Source of the DNA: Leeuwenhoekiella palythoae
GTDB lineage: Bacteria; Bacteroidota; Bacteroidia; Flavobacteriales; Flavobacteriaceae
Direction: 5' to 3'
Assembly: GCF_900130045.1 (NCBI RefSeq)
Contig: NZ_FQXT01000003.1
Location: 248,001 to 312,000, forward strand
DNA: 64,000 nt
In this document: positions 26,223-34,603 of the stretch, piece after piece
How the letters are laid out: each line of letters starts with the position of its first letter
Position numbering within the stretch: the stretch's first letter is position 1
Notes under the pieces: generated by a model
The model's database searches: none
What the model was told of the DNA's origin: nothing
The model's input: only the letters and a program-made list of their open reading frames with translations
Position numbers and translations under genes: made by a program

Positions 26223-26735
26223 CTATTGGTACGTGCCTGGAGGTGGTTTTCTTAAATGTCCCATATTTAATGGAGGGACTTCAAGATCCTCTTCTTCCTC
26301 TTGAAAATTAATACTAAAAACAGCCGCTTCATTAGAAGCTGCTTTATATCCGGTTGGGACAATAAATAAAGTTGAGTATCCGGAAACTTCAGCATTATGG
26401 TAATCCTTAGGATAAGCGCCATAATACACGCGTAAGCCGTTTACATTATATCCTTTTTCCTTCGCTACACTTTTTGCATAAGCGATATAGGCTTCTAGAT
26501 CATCTACAGACCACCAACTTGATCGACTATCAGGCATACCTATAGCTTTGTTTATGGCATCCGCCCGGGTTTCGGTAAATGTGCGATCTAAAATCTTTGC
26601 TTCTTCTATTGAAATAACTCCTTTAGGAGGTTTTGCAGTATTGTATTGTTCTGTACAACCTAAAAATAATACGGTTACAAAACCGCATATAAAAACTTTA
26701 AAACACCTCATAATAGTCTTGATTTTGTGATTCAC
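26223..26735 (-). CDS. Putative lipoprotein at the head of the signalling operon
   Basis: A 170-aa protein with an N-terminal hydrophobic segment ending in a lipobox-like LFLGC (C27). The mature part has conserved-looking segments SWWSVDDLEAYIAYAKS and RVYYGAYPKDY, then an acidic stretch (QEEEEDLEV) and a Pro-rich end. I do not recognise a functional family. As the first gene of the lipoprotein, membrane protein, kinase, regulator operon it may be a periplasmic input component. Confidence 0.55.
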   Translation of the reverse strand: MNHKIKTIMRCFKVFICGFVTVLFLGCTEQYNTAKPPKGVISIEEAKILDRTFTETRADAINKAIGMPDSRSSWWSVDDLEAYIAYAKSVAKEKGYNVNGLRVYYGAYPKDYHNAEVSGYSTLFIVPTGYKAASNEAAVFSINFQEEEEDLEVPPLNMGHLRKPPPGTYQ

Positions 26736-26786
26736 AGTCTAAAGTACTGCATTTGCTAACAAATAGATTATCAGAAAGTTAAATAG

Positions 26787-26799
26787 GGGGAAATTCCCC
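26787..26799. promoter_or_regulatory. Inverted repeat between the signalling operon and the injection-system operon
   Basis: GGGGAA and TTCCCC arms flank a single central A. It is the only GC-rich block in a 193-bp AT-rich divergent gap. A related half, AAAGGGAAT, follows at about 26817-26825. It is a candidate binding site for the adjacent LuxR-type regulator; unproven. Confidence 0.4.
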
Positions 26800-26867
26800 G
26801 TAGCGTAAAGGGAATAAGCTGAATTAAAAAAGGGTCAATGACGCAATGTGTTTCGGGATTTTAACCA

Positions 26868-26899
26868 CTGAATATCAATTATTTATCTATTTAAATTTG
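26868..26899 (+). promoter_or_regulatory. Candidate promoter of the contractile injection system operon
   Basis: TAAATTTG at 26892-26899 matches the Bacteroidota -7 box perfectly, with CTG (one mismatch to TTG) at 26868-26870, 21 bp upstream. It lies 29 nt before the first ATG of the cluster. Confidence 0.45.
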
Positions 26900-26928
26900 A
26901 ATAACCAAAATTCTAAACTCTCCAACCC

Positions 26929-27531
26929 ATGCTCTATGAATCCCTCGAAATATTACGAGAGCAAGTCGAAATCTATTTAGAAGAAATGGATTTAGGCACC
27001 AATCTGGTGACTTTAGATTCTATTGCGCATTTTATTGATAAGCCCAATAGAGATAATCAACCATTAGATAATAAAATAGTTGTTTCATTGCTGAATCTTC
27101 AAGAAGAGGTGACACTCAAAAATCAGCGCAACTATACGGTTCAATCCGGCAAACCTGTATATAAAAATACTCCGGTATTTGTAAATGCCTACATTCTGTT
27201 TACCTGCAACCGTCTTGAGTATGCGTTTTCCTTACGATCTCTTGCGGCAATACTTCAGTTTTTTCAAGGGAAAAATAGTTTCAATCATAAAAACACATTG
27301 TTTTCCAGAAATACGCAAGTAATGCAAGCTGTAAAAGAATTTCAATTCACGATTGAGCTTTACACACCTTCCTTTGAAGAACTCAATTACATCTGGAGCA
27401 TGAACGGCGGTAAGGCATATCCTGCGGCAATCTATAAGCTCAATATTTTAAGCTTAGAGCGTGAACATGTACTAGATGAAGGCGCTTTACTCACACAGGT
27501 TAATACCAATTTTAAACACCTAACATCGTGA
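26929..27531 (+). CDS. DUF4255 protein (Pvc16-like tube cap/terminator)
   Basis: A 200-aa protein that opens the cluster. MLYESLEILREQVEIYLEE and the following SIAHFIDK/VVSLLNLQEE pattern match DUF4255, the Pvc16/Afp16 N-terminal domain family, which caps the tube and sheath end distal to the baseplate. PVYVNAYILFTCN-like spacing (here VFVNAYILFTCNR, about 85-97) is typical. The downstream gene starts at a GTG that overlaps its stop (GTGA). Confidence 0.85.
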   Translation: MLYESLEILREQVEIYLEEMDLGTNLVTLDSIAHFIDKPNRDNQPLDNKIVVSLLNLQEEVTLKNQRNYTVQSGKPVYKNTPVFVNAYILFTCNRLEYAFSLRSLAAILQFFQGKNSFNHKNTLFSRNTQVMQAVKEFQFTIELYTPSFEELNYIWSMNGGKAYPAAIYKLNILSLEREHVLDEGALLTQVNTNFKHLTS

Positions 27532-28379
27532 GTACCATTACCACATATCGTCCTTTATTTCAACTGGATATTTTCCATAAGTTTTTCTTAGATGACGGAA
27601 TCACTCCTTTTGACATCAATGAAACAGTTCTTGAAAAACAACTTCAAAAATATAACTGGAATTCCTTCGGAAAAATAGTTCCTACTGCTGAGACAAAAGT
27701 AAACCTACAGAATCACAGAATGTTGCTAAAACCAAGTCCTTTAGGCTTTGTGGTTTTGATTGAAGCTGAACTTTTAAATGATACCGCTCCTAATTACACA
27801 CCATTAATTGCTTTAGATCAAGACCTAAAGCTTGAGTTTTATATTCAACTTTTAGACCCACAATTTTATAATTACACAGACCTTGATCCAGCTTTTGACC
27901 GTCCGCTTTTCCTAAGTAATTATGCCACGCTTTACAATGCTGCCGCACCTGTTTATTTAGCTAGACACAACGAAGAATCAAACGCTAAAAATCATTCGGT
28001 CTCCGAAGCTTTTAAAGACTTTCTCATTAAGAAATATGGTGACCTTCGAACCGAAAAACCTTTTATAATCTCCTTAAAAATGCGTGATGCGGGTTCGGGC
28101 TTAAATCTGATTTTATTAAATGGAACGCTTCCACAGCATACACCGCATTTTAAAATTGTATTTCATAATCGAAAAACCATTTGGCGCTATTATTCAGTAG
28201 CGACAAAGGTTCTGATATACACTACAGAACCTGAAGAAAAACCTCTAGTACAGCATGGGATTGTCCCCATAAGCAATGCGGGTACTGACTACCCTACTCC
28301 TACTCCTTCTAGAATTTATCAAGACCGTGATACAGACGGTTCGCTCATCAAAACATATTCTAACATTTATATTAATTAA
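27528..28379 (+). CDS. eCIS protein of unknown function, possible second cap component
   Basis: A 283-aa protein starting with GTG at 27528, overlapping the DUF4255 stop by 4 nt. No signal peptide or membrane span is seen. The sequence is rich in aromatic and beta-type segments (FVVLIEAELL, FIISLKMRDAGSG, FKIVFHNRKTIWRYY). I do not recognise a named domain. Its fixed place between cap and sheath genes and translational coupling to the cap gene suggest a cap adaptor; that role is inference. Confidence 0.6.
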   Translation: MSTITTYRPLFQLDIFHKFFLDDGITPFDINETVLEKQLQKYNWNSFGKIVPTAETKVNLQNHRMLLKPSPLGFVVLIEAELLNDTAPNYTPLIALDQDLKLEFYIQLLDPQFYNYTDLDPAFDRPLFLSNYATLYNAAAPVYLARHNEESNAKNHSVSEAFKDFLIKKYGDLRTEKPFIISLKMRDAGSGLNLILLNGTLPQHTPHFKIVFHNRKTIWRYYSVATKVLIYTTEPEEKPLVQHGIVPISNAGTDYPTPTPSRIYQDRDTDGSLIKTYSNIYIN

Positions 28380-28391
28380 ACACTTTCTATT

Positions 28392-30353
28392 ATGGCATCA
28401 TCGTATAAAACGCCCGGAGTATATGTAGAAGAAATATCAGTATTTCCTCCTTCGGTAGCGCAGGTTGAGACCGCTATTCCCGCATTTATAGGGTATACAA
28501 ATAAAGTTTCTCATAAAACCGAACAAGATTTGCTTTTGACTCCTAAGAAAATAGGCTCTATGTTAGAGTTTGTTTCCCTTTATGGAGGTGCACCCGAAGC
28601 AAATATTAACGATATTCAGTTAACAGCATCAAAATCAGTTGCTTCTTTTACTATACAAGACACGTATTATTTATATGATGCGTTGAGACTTTTCTATGCA
28701 AATGGTGGCGGTGATTGCTACATAGTAAGTGTAGGTAAATGCGGTGAAGATAGTATTGCATTAACAGCTTTAGAAAACGGTTTAGCCAAAATCGCAAAAG
28801 TAGATGAACCTACCATTTTAGTTTCTCCCGATGCCTGTTTATTAGATCAAGCTGATCTAGACTCCTTTAATCAGGGATTATTAAAACAGTGTGGAAAATT
28901 AGGCGATCGCTTTGCCCTATTAGGTATTAAAAATGATAACGAAGATCTCGAGGTAGATATAAATGCTTTTAGAAATGGCGTGGGTATGAACAGCTTAAAA
29001 TATGGAGCAGCCTACACGCCTTGGTTAAAAGCAAATTTGCCGCGAACGGTGCATTATAAAAGTTTAAAAGGTAAAATAAGCTTTGGAGGCGTATCGGTTA
29101 CTCTAGCCGAGTTGATTCAAGATGAAGATGCCAAAAGTCTTGCTAATCAACTTGATGAACTCATAGATGACAGCGCACTCGTATCAGATAAGCTGAGTGA
29201 CCTTGCCGACTCTAGTTCGTCGGTTGATAATCAATATCAAGAGTTGCTTACTACGGTCACAACAAGTTCATCTATTGGAAACCTTGTTAGTCTCCTTCAA
29301 TTCTATGCCGATGCAATTGATTTTATACGAGATATTGTTGAAGTGGGAACCGATAATTACAAATTAAAACACACTTCAGCAACGCCGCCTGACCAAGCCT
29401 TACAACCGCATTTAAATTCAGTATTTAATACAAGTTTGACTAGTGGCAGTATTCAAACCATTACGGAGACTATGGGTGATATTCTCAAAAGTTTTAATGA
29501 TGCTTTTACTGCTAGTAATGTAATTAATTCTACAACAGGTGTAGATTATGTGCCATCCTCAAGTAGTACAACCTATTTTGTAGATACCGAAAGTCAATCA
29601 AGCCAAATAGCCGCATTACTCCCTACTGTGAGTAGTTTCTATACTGAAATCAAATCGGCATTAGACTATATCAGCAGCACTACGGCAAATTATTTAAGCA
29701 CCTACGAAACAGCCGCAACCGAAATGATTCCGGCACTAAAATCAATTAAAAATGCGATTGCAGGAGAATACATAGTGCTACCACCAAGTGCAGCAATTGC
29801 AGGAGTTTATGCACGAACAGATGCTAACCGCGGTGTATGGAAAGCTCCAGCTAACACTTCTTTAAATAGTGTTGTAGGTGTGACACACCTTATAGATCAC
29901 GACGATCAGCAAGGCTTGAATGTAGATACCGTTGCCGGAAAATCTATAAATGCTATTAGACCTTTCACTGGAAAAGGCATTATGGTTTGGGGTGCACGTA
30001 CACTTGCCGGAAATGATAACGAATGGCGTTATGTTCCTGTACGTCGCTTTTTCAATATGGTTGAAGAATCGGTTAAAAAAGCAACTGAACAGTTTGTATT
30101 TGAAAGTAACGATGCCAACACTTGGGTAAAAGTACGCGCAATGATCGAAAACTTTTTAAATCTTCAATGGCGTGCAGGAGCTCTTGCCGGGGCTAAACCA
30201 AACGAAGCTTTTTATGTGCGTGTAGGGCTTGGAGAAACAATGACCGCCGAAGATATCTTAAACGGAATTATGGCGATCGAAATAGGTATGGCGGTAGTAC
30301 GACCTGCAGAATTCATAATACTGAAATTCTCTCATAAAATGCAGGAATCATAA
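28392..30353 (+). CDS. Contractile tail sheath protein with large insertion
   Basis: The sheath that contracts to drive the tube. The N-terminus SSYKTPGVYVEEISVFPPSV is the classic sheath start. Core landmarks are GAAYTPWL (about 204-211), LPPSAAIAGVYARTDANRG (about 460-478), and the C-terminal RRFFNMVEESVKKATEQFVF. At 653 aa it is much longer than Afp/PVC sheaths (about 350-450 aa), because about 245 residues, mostly helical and Ser/Thr-rich, are inserted between the PWL and LPPS landmarks. The insertion probably forms an outward-facing domain. Confidence 0.93.
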   Translation: MASSYKTPGVYVEEISVFPPSVAQVETAIPAFIGYTNKVSHKTEQDLLLTPKKIGSMLEFVSLYGGAPEANINDIQLTASKSVASFTIQDTYYLYDALRLFYANGGGDCYIVSVGKCGEDSIALTALENGLAKIAKVDEPTILVSPDACLLDQADLDSFNQGLLKQCGKLGDRFALLGIKNDNEDLEVDINAFRNGVGMNSLKYGAAYTPWLKANLPRTVHYKSLKGKISFGGVSVTLAELIQDEDAKSLANQLDELIDDSALVSDKLSDLADSSSSVDNQYQELLTTVTTSSSIGNLVSLLQFYADAIDFIRDIVEVGTDNYKLKHTSATPPDQALQPHLNSVFNTSLTSGSIQTITETMGDILKSFNDAFTASNVINSTTGVDYVPSSSSTTYFVDTESQSSQIAALLPTVSSFYTEIKSALDYISSTTANYLSTYETAATEMIPALKSIKNAIAGEYIVLPPSAAIAGVYARTDANRGVWKAPANTSLNSVVGVTHLIDHDDQQGLNVDTVAGKSINAIRPFTGKGIMVWGARTLAGNDNEWRYVPVRRFFNMVEESVKKATEQFVFESNDANTWVKVRAMIENFLNLQWRAGALAGAKPNEAFYVRVGLGETMTAEDILNGIMAIEIGMAVVRPAEFIILKFSHKMQES

Positions 30354-30393
30354 AAAACTAAACATCTAATCCTAGTAATTAAAAATCACAAAA

Positions 30394-30831
30394 ATGGCAG
30401 CAATATATCCATTAGCAAAATTTCATTTCCTCGTTGATTGGGGCGGAACAAATGTAGGTTTTACAGAAGTCTCCGGTCTTGATGTGGAAATTGAACCTAT
30501 AGAATATAGACACGGAGCAAGCCCGGAATACAGCAAAACTAAAATGCCGGGAATGCAAAAATACAGCAACATCACGATGAAACGTGGTACCTTCTTGGCT
30601 GACAATGAATACTTCGCTTGGTGGAACAGTGTAAAACTCAACACCATCGAACGGCGTGACATTACCATAAGTCTCCTAAATGAAGAGCACGCGCCTGTTG
30701 TTGTTTGGAAAGTAAAAAATGCATTTCCTATAAAAGTACAGTCAACAGATTTGAAATCTGACGCCAATGAAGTGGCTATAGAATCAATAGAGATTGTGCA
30801 CGAAGGGCTTGAAATTCAAAACGGAGCATAA
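30394..30831 (+). CDS. Inner tube protein 1 (T4 gp19-like)
   Basis: A 145-aa tube subunit of the phage T4 gp19/Hcp-like fold. The signature FTEVSGLDVEIEPIEYRHG (about 23-41) and the segment YSNITMKRGTF (about 56-66) are typical of Afp1/Pvc1-type tubes. It stacks as hexameric rings inside the sheath. The stop overlaps the next ATG by one base (TAATG). Confidence 0.92.
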   Translation: MAAIYPLAKFHFLVDWGGTNVGFTEVSGLDVEIEPIEYRHGASPEYSKTKMPGMQKYSNITMKRGTFLADNEYFAWWNSVKLNTIERRDITISLLNEEHAPVVVWKVKNAFPIKVQSTDLKSDANEVAIESIEIVHEGLEIQNGA

Positions 30832-31265
30832 TGGCAGACTACTATCCACCGGTTGGTTTTCACTTTAAAGTTGAATTTGGTGCGGTTTCTCCTGAAATCG
30901 ATCATCAGTTTCAATCTGTGAGCGGACTTTCAGTAGATATAGAAACGGAAGAGTATGCCGAAGGTGGAGAAAATAGGTTTAAGCATAAATTACCCGTTCG
31001 TACCAAGTTTCCTAATCTGGTCCTAAAACGCGGACTCGTAAGTGATTCGAAACTTATTAAATGGTGCAAGGACGCTGTAGAAAATTTTGATTTCAGTCCT
31101 ACAGATGTCACGATCAAACTTTTAAATAATGAACACGAACCTCTGGTGACCTGGAATGTAGTTCACGCGTATCCCGTAAAATGGTCGGTTTCAGATTTTA
31201 ATGCAGAGCAGAACAGCATCGCTATAGAAACCATAGAACTAGCGTATAACTATTTTAAATCTTGA
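30831..31265 (+). CDS. Inner tube protein 2 (gp19-like, tube initiator type)
   Basis: A 144-aa paralogue of the preceding tube protein: FQSVSGLSVDIETEEYAEGG and FPNLVLKRGLV align with the same positions. Two or three tube paralogues are usual in eCIS; the one nearest the LysM/VgrG genes (Afp5-like) commonly forms the adaptor ring at the spike. That assignment is from gene order. Confidence 0.9.
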   Translation: MADYYPPVGFHFKVEFGAVSPEIDHQFQSVSGLSVDIETEEYAEGGENRFKHKLPVRTKFPNLVLKRGLVSDSKLIKWCKDAVENFDFSPTDVTIKLLNNEHEPLVTWNVVHAYPVKWSVSDFNAEQNSIAIETIELAYNYFKS

Positions 31266-31267
31266 TT

Positions 31268-31429
31268 ATGCCCATTGAAATTAAAGAATTGCATATCAAA
31301 ATAAATGTTAGCGATAACGCCAACTCTACCGCTGCGACCTCGACAACCTCTTCTGCTAAAAAAGAAAAACTCATCGAAGCATGCATAGAACAAGTTATGC
31401 GTATTCAAGAACGAAAAAATGAACGATAA
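31268..31429 (+). CDS. DUF5908 small protein (Afp6/Pvc6 position)
   Basis: A 53-aa ORF starting MPIEIKELHIKINV, the diagnostic opening of DUF5908 proteins, and ending in a basic helix (CIEQVMRIQERKNER). It lies 2 nt after tube protein 2, and its stop abuts the ATG of the LysM protein. The family sits in this position in many eCIS loci. Its structural role is not established from sequence. Confidence 0.85.
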   Translation: MPIEIKELHIKINVSDNANSTAATSTTSSAKKEKLIEACIEQVMRIQERKNER

Positions 31430-32125
31430 ATGGCTTTAGGAGAACTTTTTAAATTGAAGATCACCGCTTTTCGCGATATAAAATATAGCGAGAAAGTAGC
31501 TGATGGAGTTTTTACATCTCTGCTTAATCCAGAAAAATACACGCTGGCGTACAAAATTGAATACAATGATGATCAGGCCGCAGGGTCTAGTGGCAATGAT
31601 CCCAGATTTGAAAAAATGCCTCCCAAAAATCTAGATCTTGAATTCTTGTTTGATCGTACAGGCATAATTGCTCACAATCAAAATCACGATAAAGACGTCG
31701 GAGTGGTCGATGATATTCAGCAATTTAAAGAAGTAGCGTTTGAATATTCTGGGGATGAACATCGCCCCTATTATTTAGAAATCCGTTGGGGGAGTCTGCT
31801 TTTTAAAGGGATTTTAATTGAGATGAATATCGAATATAAACTTTTTAATCCGCAAGGAACTCCGTTAAGAGCAGTGATCAAAGCCAGGTTTAAAGAAACG
31901 GTAGACCCTGAATTACGTTTGGCAGACGAAAACCGAAATTCACCAGATCTCACGCACATACGTATTGTAGAATCGGGAGATACGCTTCCGTTGATGGCCT
32001 TTCGCATTTATGGCGATTCCAAATACTATTTGAAAGTGGCTCAGGCAAACGGGATCACCAATTTTAGAACACTTAAACCCGGTCAGAAGATATTCTTCCC
32101 TCCTATTATAGAAAAAACCATTTGA
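31430..32125 (+). CDS. LysM-domain hub protein (Afp7-like)
   Basis: A 231-aa protein that joins tube and spike in contractile systems (the T4 gp53/Afp7 role). The N-terminal part has SLLNPEKYTLAYKIEYND and LDLEFLFDRTGI, typical of the CIS hub family. A C-terminal LysM motif lies at about 175-228 (VESGDTLPLMAFRIYGDSKY to LKPGQKIFFPP). In this setting LysM is a structural fold within the baseplate, not a secreted peptidoglycan binder; no signal peptide is present. Confidence 0.9.
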   Translation: MALGELFKLKITAFRDIKYSEKVADGVFTSLLNPEKYTLAYKIEYNDDQAAGSSGNDPRFEKMPPKNLDLEFLFDRTGIIAHNQNHDKDVGVVDDIQQFKEVAFEYSGDEHRPYYLEIRWGSLLFKGILIEMNIEYKLFNPQGTPLRAVIKARFKETVDPELRLADENRNSPDLTHIRIVESGDTLPLMAFRIYGDSKYYLKVAQANGITNFRTLKPGQKIFFPPIIEKTI

Positions 32126-32137
32126 TGCATTAGTCAC

Positions 32138-33871
32138 ATGAACACTGCTACCGCACTAAATACAGGAATAGTTAGCTATAAGCTTTTGATCAATGGCACT
32201 GATAAAAGTGCTTCATTCTCGATCAAGTCTATGGTAATTCATCACGAAGTTAATCGTATTCCTTATGCATCGATTATTCTGGTAGATGGTGATGTTTCTA
32301 CCGGGACATTTGCGGTTAGCTCTTCAGAAGATTTAATTCCGGGCAGCGAATTAGAAATCCTAGCGGGCTATGAAAATGATAATGTAAGCTTATTTACGGG
32401 TATAGTTGTTCGGCATAGTATAAAAATAAGAGAGTCTGTTTCTATGCTTGTTGTTGAGTGTAAACACGAGGCTGTTAAGCTTACCGTTGGCCCCAAAAGC
32501 AACTACTTTTATGATAGTTCTGATAGTGATATTATTGAAAGTATTCTTGGTAATGCAGGCATTAATGCATCGGTAGAGCAATCAAATTATACTCACCCTC
32601 AACTTATTCAATATCAAACTACCGATTGGGACTTTATCGTACTACGCGCCCAAATAAACGGATTTTTATGTTTTCTTGAAGGAAACACTATTGAATTCAA
32701 GAAACCTGATCTTTCTACCGAACCGATAATCACATTAGAATACGGACTTAACATTTATGATTTTGACGGTGAAATAGACGCCCGAAATGCACTGAAAACC
32801 ATCACATCCTATACTTGGAACAGCGGTGATCAAGAAGTAAGCGAAAAAGAAGCAAGTACATCTAACGCTTTAGAATTGGGAAATCTAACCCAAATGGATC
32901 TCGCTGAAATAGTAGATCTTGAAAATTTTAAACTCAACCACGGCGGAAATCTAACCGAAGAAGTACTACAGGACTGGGCTGATGCTAAACTGCAACTTCA
33001 TCTGTTGTCGCTTAATCGGGGGCGTATAAAAATTCAAGGGAATGCTTCGGTAAAACCGGGAATGAACGTAATTCTTAAAGGATTAGGCGATCGTTTTAAT
33101 GGCAAAGCATACATTACCGCGGTACATCACGAGATCGCTAATGGAAACTGGTTCACAAATCTTCAGTATGGCTTGAGTCCGCAATGGTTTAGTGAAACTT
33201 TTGAAGTAAATGCACAGCCGGCTTCTGGTATTATTCCAGCAATAAGCGGTTTACAAATTGGCAAAGTCACCCAATTACAAGATGATCCTGAGGGTGCCGA
33301 ACGTGTTTTGGTCAAGATTCCAATCATCAACAATGCTGAAGAAGGGATTTGGGCACGTATTGCACTGCTAGATGCCGGCTTAGATCGCGGATCCCTATTC
33401 CGCCCCGAGATCGATGACGAAGTTATACTAGGATTTATCAATGACGATCCCAACGACGCTGTTATACTAGGCGCTTTACATAGTAGTATTAACACTGCAC
33501 CAATCGAGGCAGCCGATGAGAATAATGAAAAAGGATTTTTTACGCGTAGCGGAATTCAATTTTTATTCAACGATGAAAAAAAATCAGTTTCCATCACCAC
33601 ACCAGGAGGTCGAAGCATAATCATCAATGATGACGATGAGGAAATTCATGTTGATGACAATGGCACTAGTAGTGTCAGCCTCACCAGTGACGGAATCGCT
33701 CTAGACAGCAGCGGTGCTATAACTATACAGGCTAAAGGCGACCTCAATCTTGAGGGACAAAACATAAGCATAAAAGCACAACAAGATTTAAAAGCCGAAG
33801 GCGCAGCAGGAGCAGAATTATCAACCTCAGCGATAGCTGTTTTAAAAGGATCATTAGTACAAATAAATTAA
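32138..33871 (+). CDS. VgrG-like spike protein (gp27/gp5-like)
   Basis: The 577-aa central spike. The gp27-like hub covers about 1-350 (YKLLINGTDKS at the start, YYFYDSSDSD-like region near 125), an OB-fold gp5 domain about 385-460 (IGKVTQLQDDPEGAERVLVK, FINDDPNDAVILGALHS), and a C-terminal beta-helix needle (repeated short beta segments such as GAITIQAKGDLNLEGQNISI). No extra C-terminal enzyme domain is present, so cargo is not fused here. The PAAR tip follows 4 nt later. Confidence 0.92.
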   Translation: MNTATALNTGIVSYKLLINGTDKSASFSIKSMVIHHEVNRIPYASIILVDGDVSTGTFAVSSSEDLIPGSELEILAGYENDNVSLFTGIVVRHSIKIRESVSMLVVECKHEAVKLTVGPKSNYFYDSSDSDIIESILGNAGINASVEQSNYTHPQLIQYQTTDWDFIVLRAQINGFLCFLEGNTIEFKKPDLSTEPIITLEYGLNIYDFDGEIDARNALKTITSYTWNSGDQEVSEKEASTSNALELGNLTQMDLAEIVDLENFKLNHGGNLTEEVLQDWADAKLQLHLLSLNRGRIKIQGNASVKPGMNVILKGLGDRFNGKAYITAVHHEIANGNWFTNLQYGLSPQWFSETFEVNAQPASGIIPAISGLQIGKVTQLQDDPEGAERVLVKIPIINNAEEGIWARIALLDAGLDRGSLFRPEIDDEVILGFINDDPNDAVILGALHSSINTAPIEAADENNEKGFFTRSGIQFLFNDEKKSVSITTPGGRSIIINDDDEEIHVDDNGTSSVSLTSDGIALDSSGAITIQAKGDLNLEGQNISIKAQQDLKAEGAAGAELSTSAIAVLKGSLVQIN

Positions 33872-33875
33872 ACCT

Positions 33876-34175
33876 ATGCCACTTGCAGCACGACTTAACG
33901 ATATGCATACCTGCCCGATGCAAACGCCGGGAACGCCAACTGTTCCGCACGTGGGCGGGCCTATAATTGGGCCGGGAGAGCCTACCGTGCTTATTGAAGG
34001 AATGCCGGCAGCTCGCGTTGGGGATAATGCGGTTTGTGTAGGACCTCCTGATGTGATCGCCTCGGGTTCAACAAGTGTTTTAATTGGCGGAATGCCGGCG
34101 GCCAGAATGGGAGACTCAACAGCACACGGCGGAACAATTTCTATAGGAGCTCCAACTGTTGATATTGGCGGTTAA
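33876..34175 (+). CDS. PAAR-domain spike tip protein
   Basis: A 99-aa PAAR protein made of two similar halves (VLIEGMPAARVGDNAVC and VLIGGMPAARMGDSTAHGG). Histidines and cysteines (HTC, HVGG, AVC, AHGG) are placed to bind the single metal ion that sharpens the tip. It has no toxin extension. Confidence 0.93.
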   Translation: MPLAARLNDMHTCPMQTPGTPTVPHVGGPIIGPGEPTVLIEGMPAARVGDNAVCVGPPDVIASGSTSVLIGGMPAARMGDSTAHGGTISIGAPTVDIGG

Positions 34176-34187
34176 AAATAATGGATT

Positions 34188-34601
34188 ATGAAAATTGAAG
34201 AATCATTTTTAGGTATAGGATGGAGTTTTCCACCAGAGTTTAATAAAGAAACTAAAAATATCCAAATGGTTTCTGCTATTGAAGACATCAATCAAAGTCT
34301 TCATATTCTTCTGAATACTAAATTGGGAGAACGCATTATGCTTCCTAATTATGGTTCAAGCTTAAGTGATTTTGTTTTTGAAGGACTAAATATGAGCACG
34401 CGCACCTACATCGTAGACCGGGTGAAAATGGCCATCCTGTATAATGAAAGACGAATCGAACTGGATAAGATCGATTTTGATCAATCACGTATTCTAGAGG
34501 GTGAAGTACTCATGATCGTGCATTACACCGTGCGTTTAACCAATTCGCGTGGCAATATGGTTTATCCCTTTTACATCAATGAAGGAACTGAATTAAAATA
34601 A
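34188..34601 (+). CDS. gp25-like baseplate protein (Afp9-like)
   Basis: A 137-aa baseplate wedge component of the T4 gp25 family. The signature LLNTKLGERIMLPNYGSSL followed by DFVFE (about 44-67) is diagnostic. It anchors the first sheath ring to the baseplate. It is followed 2 nt later by the large wedge gene. Confidence 0.92.
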   Translation: MKIEESFLGIGWSFPPEFNKETKNIQMVSAIEDINQSLHILLNTKLGERIMLPNYGSSLSDFVFEGLNMSTRTYIVDRVKMAILYNERRIELDKIDFDQSRILEGEVLMIVHYTVRLTNSRGNMVYPFYINEGTELK

Positions 34602-34603
34602 TT

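Noticed and set aside
32138-33871. VgrG with fused effector domain
   Set aside because: The C-terminus is only beta-helix needle sequence; no enzyme domain is visible.
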